This document shows positions 1-6,578 of a DNA stretch of 64,000 bases, piece after piece (within the stretch, counting starts at the first letter, position 1; every line of letters begins with the position of its first letter). Under the pieces are notes generated by a model. That model made no database searches, was not told the DNA's origin, and was given only the letters and a program-made list of their open reading frames with translations. The translations under genes were made by a program, and so were the position numbers. Location: positions 1 through 64,000 of the forward strand of contig NZ_HE611015.1 in the NCBI RefSeq assembly GCF_000236865.1. Reading direction: 5' to 3'. The stretch comes from Senegalimassilia anaerobia JC110 (GTDB lineage: Bacteria; Actinomycetota; Coriobacteriia; Coriobacteriales; Eggerthellaceae).

Positions 1-703
1 GGGGGACGCCTGAAGGCCTGTGAAGGAGATTGTCTTCTTGCAAGCCCTTTCCGCGGTTGAGGGCGCCGACCCCTTGGATGGCGGCATCCCTCATCAGCGC
101 GGTTGCGAGTTTCCTCTTGGCGATGATGTCTCTATATTGAATTTGCTCGAAACGCCTAACTGGTTACGAGGTGCGCGCGCCTTCCCTATCTTTTCTCGTA
201 TTGTCTGGCGTTTTCGTTGGAGTTTTCCTTTTCTTGGCTAGTTGTCCATCCTGAAGCTTCCTGCGCTCGCGGACCTGTTCAATGGGCGATGACCTCACAG
301 CGCAGAAGGTCACATATTGTGCGCCTGAGGGCTCGCAGGGGGGACGTAACGGAGGTGCGCATGTCCCTTGCGAGCTCTTTCCGCGTTTGGGCGGGTCTTT
401 ATCTTTGATCCTCCTATTATTGATGCTGCGATTGTGGTTTTTCGATATCGTGGGCAGATCCGTGTTCTTGAAGCGCTAGCTCACTGCGCGCTTCATCTTA
501 AGTCGCCTTGGGCGATTCCGTTTGGCTCCGGGTTTCTGGGGTTTGTGTTAATCTGTGACAGCTGGTTAGAGTCTTTTCAGTTTTGCGATCGCACCGGTGA
601 GTAAAGTTGAAATAGCGGCAATTGAAAGCACTCTGGCACAGTCTTCACTTGTTATTGCTTTCCGATTGAATGCATGTATTTGTTTGTTCTGCAGATGGTA
701 TGA
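1..703. other. Gene-poor start of window, nothing recognised
   Basis: No open frame here looks like a real protein. The longest frames are short and mutually overlapping, and base composition is more mixed than in the neighbouring core genes. On the minus strand, the first 160 bases read as a lysine/arginine-rich frame without a good start and preceded by a stop, so a decayed gene end cannot be excluded. I see no RNA gene and no clear repeat. Confidence 0.4.
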
Positions 704-732
704 AAATAGCCCCGCCAACGCTGGGGCTATTT
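704..732 (-). terminator. Rho-independent terminator after the phosphoesterase gene
   Basis: A 10-bp perfect stem (704-713 with 723-732) closes a 9-base loop. In the minus direction it is followed by a short T run. It lies just past the stop of the minus-strand phosphoesterase gene. Confidence 0.75.
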
Positions 733-756
733 CATGCCATTAGGGCTGTTTTGCAT

Positions 757-1608
757 TTACTCTAGATCGATTTCCAAGGAATCTTGGTCCTCGAGTTCGG
801 AGCAGTAGTCGGGTATCGGTGATTTTTGGTTTCCTGCTGGCTCGGGGAGTAGTTGATAGGGTAGCGACAAGGTCTCTTCGTCATCGGTATCGGCGATGAT
901 TTTGGGGTCTGCCAACACGGCTATTCGGTTGTATAGCGCGGTTGTCTTATCTTGGATTTGAGCGTCGATGTGATAATGGCCGCAGAACCAATGGCGGTAA
1001 GCTAGACGATCTTGAATTGTTTGGAGCCAGTCGGTGTATTCGTCCATCGGGTGGATTTCCAGGCGATCGGTGTGCTCGGATATGCCTTGCGCGCTAGACG
1101 ATGGCGCACAATGGGTGATGACGAAGTCGCAATCCCAATCTGCTGCATCAAGTGTTTCAAGTGCTGTTGCTCGCTCTTGCTCATTTGGAATTTCTTCGGT
1201 GAACCATGTTTTGCCCTGAATTCGATGCGTCCTGTCGTATTCGCTTGAAGTTGCTCCGCCCATCGTGAAGATTCGATATCCGTCGATGTTGAATAATTGG
1301 CCTCGTTTGAGGTGGAGGACGCTGGTTGCTACTTGATGTACCGCTCCTCCATTCCATGTGGTTTCGGGAAGGCTGTTCAGCAGGCTGAAGCCCTCATGAT
1401 TACCATCAACGAATAGGGTCGTGAAAGGTCTAGCGTCAAGCCAGCGAAGCCAATATTGTTCGCTGGCGGAGTTGTTCCACACAAGGCCGAAGTCGCCGCA
1501 GATGATCACGTAGTCATCTTTGGTCAATCCAGCGGTGTCGAAGCAGCTTTCCGAGAGTTTTGCGATGTCGTATGAGGCATGGATATCGCCCGTCACGAAG
1601 ATGCTCAT
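757..1608 (-). CDS. Calcineurin-like metallophosphoesterase
   Basis: This is a 283-residue phosphoesterase of the calcineurin/MPP superfamily. The metal-binding motifs appear in the usual order: GDIH (residues 7-10), GD (38-39), GNHE (69-72), a histidine in THCAP (166) and GHYH (210-213). These normally bind two metals and hydrolyse phosphate esters; the substrate cannot be told from sequence. No signal peptide or membrane segment is visible, so it is probably cytosolic. It begins 15 bp after a ribbon-helix-helix gene, so the two look like one transcript ending at the terminator at 704-732. The last 40 residues are acidic and low in complexity. Pairing with a small DNA-binding protein suggests an accessory or toxin-antitoxin-like unit, but that is inference only. 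Confidence 0.88.
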   Translation of the reverse strand: MSIFVTGDIHASYDIAKLSESCFDTAGLTKDDYVIICGDFGLVWNNSASEQYWLRWLDARPFTTLFVDGNHEGFSLLNSLPETTWNGGAVHQVATSVLHLKRGQLFNIDGYRIFTMGGATSSEYDRTHRIQGKTWFTEEIPNEQERATALETLDAADWDCDFVITHCAPSSSAQGISEHTDRLEIHPMDEYTDWLQTIQDRLAYRHWFCGHYHIDAQIQDKTTALYNRIAVLADPKIIADTDDEETLSLPYQLLPEPAGNQKSPIPDYCSELEDQDSLEIDLE

Positions 1609-1623
1609 AAGCTTGATTCGCTT

Positions 1624-1950
1624 CTAGAACAGCGATGGCGTTTGCGCGGCAGGGGCCGGCTGCGCGGCTTTCGCTTTGCGCGTGGAGCGGGCTGGTTTCA
1701 TCTGCTTGATTTCCTCAAGCTCGCTCTGCATCGTCTCGCTGCGTTCAAGCAGGGTTTCAAGCTTCTCGGCGAAATCGGAAAGTTGCAGCGCCACGCTGGT
1801 TTCTTCCTCTACGTAGCGCTGTAGCGCTTCCGTGATTGCCGCGGTTCGCGTGATGCCGCGCTTGCTGGCAACCTCGTCTACCGTTTCGGCCAGCTTCCGA
1901 TCTACCCATGCGGCTAGCTGACGTTTGTCTTGACTGTGCTCTACTGCCAT
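1624..1950 (-). CDS. Ribbon-helix-helix DNA-binding protein
   Basis: A 108-residue protein. Residues about 10-50 fit a CopG/MetJ-type ribbon-helix-helix: a short strand (RQLAAWV), then two helices with the GITRTAAITEAL turn. Residues about 50-90 are heptad-like and could form a coiled coil. The tail is Ala/Pro/Lys-rich. Such proteins are usually dimeric repressors, often antitoxins or plasmid-maintenance regulators, that bind direct or inverted repeats near their own promoter. Two GCCGGTA half-sites lie just upstream (about 2,008-2,027). It is followed after 15 bp by the phosphoesterase gene. Its family is fairly clear; its target is not. Confidence 0.75.
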   Translation of the reverse strand: MAVEHSQDKRQLAAWVDRKLAETVDEVASKRGITRTAAITEALQRYVEEETSVALQLSDFAEKLETLLERSETMQSELEEIKQMKPARSTRKAKAAQPAPAAQTPSLF

Positions 1951-2004
1951 AGCTTGATCTCCCGATGCTGTGTTTGTGTAGTATTGTTAAAGCTATGACG
2001 CCAG

Positions 2005-2032
2005 TATAGCCGGTATAAGCCGGTAACCGCTA
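2005..2032. promoter_or_regulatory. Candidate operator for the ribbon-helix-helix protein
   Basis: The block AGCCGGTAT (2008-2016) is followed one base later by AAGCCGGTAA (2018-2027), giving a 10-bp-spaced direct repeat of GCCGGTA. It sits about 55-80 bp upstream of the ribbon-helix-helix start. Ribbon-helix-helix dimers commonly bind two half-sites one helical turn apart, so autoregulation is plausible. No binding data exist here. Confidence 0.4.
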
Positions 2033-2068
2033 TCGTTTTCCGGAATCATCTCGTGAAGGACGTATCCA

Positions 2069-2430
2069 GTGCTTATCGCATGGCATGGCACGGCTTCGTT
2101 TCGCATTGCATGGCATAGCGTCGCATTGCATTATGCTGCTTCGCACGGCGCGGCTTCGCATCGAACGGCATGGCTTCGTATCTCATGCCATGCCTTGACT
2201 CTGCTTCGGTTGCCACGCAACGCGCCTCATGCCGTAGCTTCGTATCGCACTTCTTCGCATCGTGTGCCAGAGCATGGATCTGCGTCGCTCTGCTTCGCAT
2301 CGCTCGTCATGCCATGGCTTTGCATTGTGTTGCAGGACGTGGTCGGCATGACAGGGCATGGCAGGACATGGTAGAAGTCGCACAAGACGTGTCTTCGTAT
2401 TGCATGATAGGGCTTTCCTGGCTTTTCTTT
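2069..2430. repeat. Low-complexity region of degenerate GCATGGC / TTCGCATCG motifs
   Basis: About 360 bases are built mainly from irregular reiterations of short words such as GCATGGC, TTCGCAT and GCATTGC. Translated in any frame, this gives unnatural His/Cys/Arg/Ala-rich peptides, so I do not call a gene. The region lies between the ribbon-helix-helix promoter and the two-copy repeat. It looks like decayed simple-sequence expansion. Confidence 0.6.
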
Positions 2431-2458
2431 GCTTCGCTTCACTTCCTGCTGTTCGCCT

Positions 2459-2494
2459 GGTCGCGGGGCGTATATCCGTGGATGATCTGCGGAC
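2459..2494. repeat. Imperfect 36/37-bp intergenic repeat, copy 1
   Basis: This copy shares GGTCGCGG at the left end and the exact 18-mer CGTGGATGATCTGCGGAC at the right end (2477-2494) with the copy at 2536-2572. The middle differs by several substitutions and one indel. Confidence 0.65.
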
Positions 2495-2535
2495 TTCAAA
2501 TATGGTGCTTAATCGGTAAGAAATACTCGGATAGG

Positions 2536-2572
2536 GGTCGCGGAGGTGTGTTTTCGTGGATGATCTGCGGAC
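2536..2572. repeat. Imperfect 36/37-bp intergenic repeat, copy 2
   Basis: Second copy of the motif at 2459-2494, same orientation, separated from it by 41 bp of unrelated sequence. The exact 18-mer is at 2555-2572. The remaining intergenic sequence up to 3,021 shows nothing further that I recognise. Confidence 0.65.
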
Positions 2573-3021
2573 CTGGTTTGCCTCGGCTCCCCGATGCTTG
2601 TTTGGGAAAGAGGGCCTGCCGATGTCGTGAGTGGGCACGAGAGGGTGGTTAAGGCAGCCAGGCGGGGCAGTGCCGTCTGCTTGCTAGGTTGATTCTCGGT
2701 CGCTGTTTTTCGTCTTTTGCGTTCTTGCTTTCTTTGCACTTGCTGCTTTCAGTTTCGGGTCGGTGGTTCCTGTGCTTGCACGTTCGAGCTAAAGGCGAGT
2801 AGCTGGTTGTGAGCTTCGCTTCGGTGGATTTGTGGAATTGATCCGGGTGCAAGGGAACGTCTTCCGGTTTGGTGAGGGCGCTGTTCGATCTACTGGAAAG
2901 ATGTATCGGTAACCGGCCTGCAAGGTTTGGCGGTGCGGTATGCGAGATGCGGGCAAGGGTTGTGTAAGATGGCGGCGTCATGCTGGTTTGCGAAGTGATT
3001 TGCGCTTGAAAGGAACCGGTT

Positions 3022-4452
3022 ATGGCTACCATGAATATCTGCTTGTCCCACGATGCGGCATTTCGCTGGCTTGTGCGGAATCGCAACCCTCGCATCACGG
3101 GGAACAGGACCACGGCTCGGGTGCTGCCTTGCACGTCGCCGTTTGTTTCCGAGAGTAAGACGCTTCGTTCGCTTTTGGGCATCGAGGATGGCAAGCTCGA
3201 GGTGCTTGTGCGGACTTCGGCGGGCAGACGCGACGGTGATTGCTTGCGGTCCCATTATTCGGGAAGCGTGTATCCAGCAGGATCGTTTGTGAAAGTGCCT
3301 GTTGAGGGGTTCGGCGCGGTTTGCTGCTCGTCCCCTGAGCTGACGTTTTTGCAGATTGCGGTCAAACATACCTTGTTGGAAACGGTGTATATGGGTTATG
3401 CGCTCTGCTCGTCGTATCGGATCGATGCCGATGCTGAAAACGGGATCGCTTTACGAGAGGGCGATGATGAGCCGTTGACGTCCGCTGCAAGAATCGGCCA
3501 GTATCTGGCGAAGGTCGATGGGGCCTATGGGACGGCGAAGGCGCGTCGTGCCCTTGCCTATGTACGAGATGGATCGATTTCGCCGACGGAATCTGCGATG
3601 GCGATGGCCTTGAGCATGCCGCGACGTTTCGGCGGGTTTGCGGCGGGGGATGTGGTTCTTGGCGAGAATGTTGCAGGAAGAGGCTGTTTGTCAGTGGCGG
3701 AGGGCTCGGGTGCATCTGGCCGCATGCTGACCGTACGTTCAACGAGCCGAAGGCGCGATGTGGCGGCGTTGAACATCTCGTTGCCTGATGGGATCGGCGG
3801 GCGAAGGGCGAATGGCCTTGCCTGTGGCATCGATGACCCGGAGGACCCTGAGGAGCTTCCCGTGGCAGCGTTTTGCGCGCGGCATGGCGGCACCACGCTC
3901 GATCGGGGAAGCGAGGCTGCGGATGCAGAGGGCGACCAAAGGGCAAAGAAAACGGTTGGAGCCGCACCGGCGGGTGCGAAGGATGCTCGAGACGCAAGGA
4001 AGATGGATCGAAATGCGAGTGGAGAAGTTGAGGTATCGAATAAAGGGCTTGGAGGGTTGCGGCGTCGGGCGATATTAGTGCGTCCCGAGCAGGTGCATGA
4101 ATTCGATGCTTATGTGCAGCTGTGCGAGAAGGTTGCAGGAAGGATGCGTCGTCGAAGCATGCCGAGGGGCGGTTTTGCGGAATCTTGCGAGTTGTTGGAG
4201 TTGGAGGCGGCGCAGGGGGCGGGGGTGAACGGGGAGGCAGGTGGGTTGTCGGCCTTCGAGGATGAAGCCGAGGCTAAACAGCGAGCGAAAGAAGCACGTC
4301 AGCTTGCGAAAAGGGTCGAACTCTGGCAGACGCTCGTATGCTTCAGCGCGTTTCGTCAAAGCGAAACCGGCAGCAGCGTGAATGTGTTCGATCCTCCCTC
4401 TGATCGCAACTGCGCGCGTAGAGGGGAGGGCGAAGACCTGCCTCGGGAGTAA
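3022..4452 (+). CDS. Uncharacterised protein, possibly a degenerate AbiEi/endonuclease-like family member
   Basis: A 476-residue protein with a good ribosome site (AAAGGA, about 7 bases upstream). The N-terminal 180 residues have a recognisable layout: an opening SHDAAFRWL helix, a SSPELTFLQIA segment (about 105-115), an ELCSSYR-like element and a KARRALAYVRDGSISPTESAMA segment. In my memory this resembles a family of hypothetical proteins common in Coriobacteriia with an AbiEi-like front and a VSR-like nuclease back. The expected nuclease core (a W-P and EYDS-type motif) is not visible. That zone is replaced by low-complexity Ala/Arg/Asp sequence, with only a short ILVRPEQVHEFDAY tail resembling the family end. 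It may be an inactivated copy. Family assignment is tentative. Confidence 0.55.
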   Translation: MATMNICLSHDAAFRWLVRNRNPRITGNRTTARVLPCTSPFVSESKTLRSLLGIEDGKLEVLVRTSAGRRDGDCLRSHYSGSVYPAGSFVKVPVEGFGAVCCSSPELTFLQIAVKHTLLETVYMGYALCSSYRIDADAENGIALREGDDEPLTSAARIGQYLAKVDGAYGTAKARRALAYVRDGSISPTESAMAMALSMPRRFGGFAAGDVVLGENVAGRGCLSVAEGSGASGRMLTVRSTSRRRDVAALNISLPDGIGGRRANGLACGIDDPEDPEELPVAAFCARHGGTTLDRGSEAADAEGDQRAKKTVGAAPAGAKDARDARKMDRNASGEVEVSNKGLGGLRRRAILVRPEQVHEFDAYVQLCEKVAGRMRRRSMPRGGFAESCELLELEAAQGAGVNGEAGGLSAFEDEAEAKQRAKEARQLAKRVELWQTLVCFSAFRQSETGSSVNVFDPPSDRNCARRGEGEDLPRE

Positions 4453-4780
4453 CCCTGGCCTTTCCGCCGATGGAGTCGGCGGCAGCGATACCGGGAGGGC
4501 GGCATCATGGCGCGTGAAGGTTCGAGCTCGTCCCGAAGTCACGCTGGCGGATGCTAGCCGGTGTGACGTATCTCGATGTAAGTTCGTTCAACCCTCCCTT
4601 CCCGTCGACGGCGTAGTTAGCGAAACCGGTGAGGGCGACATGTTGATGGGTAAGATTGCGTTAACGAATGCCTGCCATAAACTCGATGCTTGCTGTGTGT
4701 CGGTACTCGATCCTCCCGGCAATCGTGTTGGCAGATAGGTCGCATTCTCAAAAAAGCATACCTCCGTGCAAGGAATTATC
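4453..4780. other. Intergenic stretch upstream of metF
   Basis: This stretch lies between the uncharacterised gene and the metF promoter. The frames through it are not protein-like. I looked for cobalamin, SAM-I and THF riboswitch cores and found none I could defend. Confidence 0.4.
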
Positions 4781-4781
4781 G

Positions 4782-4839
4782 ATGACGGAAAGGCCTGTGT
4801 CGTTATAATTAGCAGCGCCATAGATACTGATGACGGAAA
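4782..4839 (+). promoter_or_regulatory. metF promoter flanked by an 11-bp direct repeat
   Basis: A perfect -10 box TATAAT (4804-4809) lies 16 bp after ATGACG (4782-4787), a 4/6 match to the -35 consensus. The exact 11-mer GATGACGGAAA occurs at 4781-4791, over the -35 region, and again at 4829-4839 in the leader, so a repressor or activator could bind both. Confidence 0.6.
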
Positions 4840-4857
4840 ATGACAAAAGGCAGCATT

Positions 4858-5733
4858 ATGGATACCGTAGAGAACATCTTCGCGCAAGCTCGTCAGATGG
4901 GCGCGCAGCCGGTTTCGTTCGAGATCTTCCCGCCGAAAGGCGAGCTGAGCATGGAGTCGGCGCGCACGATCGCGCAGGAGCTTGCAAAGCTCGATCCCGC
5001 GTTCATCAGCGTTACGTATTCCGCGGGCGGCAGCGGCAACAAGCAGGCCACCGCTGAAATCGCCGCAATGATCCAAGACGATCATGACGTCCCTGCTGTG
5101 GCTCACCTGACCTGCGCCGGCGCATCGCAGCAGTCGATTTCAACGGCTGTGGCCGACATGAAGGACCGAGGTATACGCAATGTGCTTGCATTGCGCGGCG
5201 ATTTGCCGGAGGGCTACGAACCCGGTGATTTCCTGTACGCCAAAGATCTTATCCCGGTGTTGGCGGACGCCGGCTTTTGCGTGGGCGCTGCGGCGTATCC
5301 CGAGGGCCATATCGATTGCGACTCGCTTCGCTTGAACGTGGAGCATCTGAGGCAGAAGCAGGATGCGGGCGCAAGCTTCTTGGTCACGCAGCTGTTCTTC
5401 GACAACGACTGCTTCTATCGCTTTCGCGAAGGGGCCGAGGCTGCCGGCATCACCGTGCCGATAACCGCGGGCATCATGCCGTTCATGAGCAAGGCGCAGA
5501 TCCAGCGCATGGTGTTCATGTGCGGGGCTTCGCTTCCCAGTCCCATCATCAAGCTGCTCGCGCGATATGAGGACGACCCGGCAAGCTTGCGCCAGGCCGG
5601 CATTGAATACGCGTGCCGCCAACTGACCGACTTGCAGGCGCATGGCGTCGAGGGGCTGCATGTGTACACCATGAACAACCCTGAGATCGCCCGTGCGGCC
5701 TCGTGCGCGTTGAAGGTGGCGCTGGTTTCGTGA
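4858..5733 (+). CDS. metF: 5,10-methylenetetrahydrofolate reductase
   Basis: Reduces 5,10-methylene-THF to 5-methyl-THF, the methyl donor for MetH encoded downstream. The 291-residue product is close to E. coli MetF in length. It carries the FAD-barrel signatures SFEIFPPKG near the N-terminus, FISVTYSAGGS, the HLTCAG strand, LALRGDLP and the ASFLVTQLFFD segment. I prefer the ATG at 4858 because AAAAGG stands 7 bases before it; an in-frame ATG at 4840 has no usable ribosome site. Its TGA overlaps the ATG of the next gene, indicating a translationally coupled metF / activation-domain / metH operon. Confidence 0.96.
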   Translation: MDTVENIFAQARQMGAQPVSFEIFPPKGELSMESARTIAQELAKLDPAFISVTYSAGGSGNKQATAEIAAMIQDDHDVPAVAHLTCAGASQQSISTAVADMKDRGIRNVLALRGDLPEGYEPGDFLYAKDLIPVLADAGFCVGAAAYPEGHIDCDSLRLNVEHLRQKQDAGASFLVTQLFFDNDCFYRFREGAEAAGITVPITAGIMPFMSKAQIQRMVFMCGASLPSPIIKLLARYEDDPASLRQAGIEYACRQLTDLQAHGVEGLHVYTMNNPEIARAASCALKVALVS

Positions 5734-6578
5734 TGGTGCGCTATGGACGTCTTGGCGCAGGGGGCGTGCCTAATGCGCGGCTCGATCGCAGCGAGGCGCT
5801 GAGATATCTGGGATACACGGGTCAGCAGGTCGATGAGGCGCTGCTGACCCGTTTCAATAGGCTGGCCGATGAGTGCGAGAGGGTTATCGCGCCTTCGTTC
5901 GCCTGGAGCGTCTTCGGCATCGATGAGAAGCGAACGTGTTGGGAGGCGCCGGAGCCTGCGGCGACGGGTTCGCCTGACGCCCTTGATGCGGCGATGGATG
6001 CGGCCGAGAGCCGCAGCGCGGTGTCGAGCCAGGGGGCCGGATGCGGGAAGGGGCTCGTTCCCCAGGTGGCTTTGGCGGGCTGCGATCTTGTCCTCGAGGG
6101 CAACAGCATCGCCGGGCATTTGCGCGGGGCTTGCAAGGTTGCGCTGATGGCGTGCACGCTCGGCGCCGTCAGCGAGCGGGAGATGCGAAAGCATGAGGCC
6201 ATCAGCGTGGCGGACGGCGTGATGTTCGGAGCTTGCTGCTCGGCGCTGGTCGAGGCGGCGGCGAACATCACCGAAGATGCTATCGTCCGCTTCGCCCATG
6301 ATATGGGTCTGAGCACGAACTGGCGTTTCAGCCCCGGCTATGGCGACTTGCCGCTGAATGTGCAGCCGGCGTTTTTGGGAGTCCTTGATGCGAGTCGGCG
6401 CTTGGGCATCACGGTAACGTCGACGAACATGCTCGTTCCGGTGAAAAGCGTTACCGCCGTGCTAGGTTTGTTCGATGAGCCCGATAATGGCGGCGAAGCG
6501 CGCGATGCCTGCGCGGTTTGCCGTTTGAGAGATGGTTGCGAGTTAAGGAAAAGAGGGATTACCTGCCATGGGAGATAG
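5733..6578 (+). CDS. Stand-alone methionine synthase activation (AdoMet-binding) domain protein
   Basis: A 281-residue protein resembling the C-terminal reactivation domain of MetH. It has the core RGACKVALMACTLG, a helix with ALVEAAANITED, and the diagnostic FSPGYGDLPLNVQPAFLGVLDA plus SVTAVLGL segments. In full-length MetH this domain binds SAM and helps re-methylate oxidised cob(II)alamin. Here it is a separate gene directly before metH, which lacks the domain, so together they rebuild one enzyme. It overlaps the metF stop by one base and the start of metH by 11 bases. The N-terminal 60 residues and an Ala-rich insert (about 70-110) are less conserved. Confidence 0.9.
   Translation: MVRYGRLGAGGVPNARLDRSEALRYLGYTGQQVDEALLTRFNRLADECERVIAPSFAWSVFGIDEKRTCWEAPEPAATGSPDALDAAMDAAESRSAVSSQGAGCGKGLVPQVALAGCDLVLEGNSIAGHLRGACKVALMACTLGAVSEREMRKHEAISVADGVMFGACCSALVEAAANITEDAIVRFAHDMGLSTNWRFSPGYGDLPLNVQPAFLGVLDASRRLGITVTSTNMLVPVKSVTAVLGLFDEPDNGGEARDACAVCRLRDGCELRKRGITCHGR

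Noticed and set aside
2459-2572. A CRISPR array
   Set aside because: Only two imperfect copies and one spacer, middle of the repeat not conserved, and no cas genes in the window.
2170-2652. A 160-codon plus-strand frame over the low-complexity region
   Set aside because: Built from reiterated short DNA words, no ribosome site, and no protein-like composition.
4378-4725. Similar CGATCCTCCC words at 4389 and 4708 as a duplicated segment
   Set aside because: The shared core is short and flanks do not align well enough to claim a repeat.
4453-4780. A cobalamin, SAM or THF riboswitch before metF
   Set aside because: I found none of the conserved core words of those classes in order.
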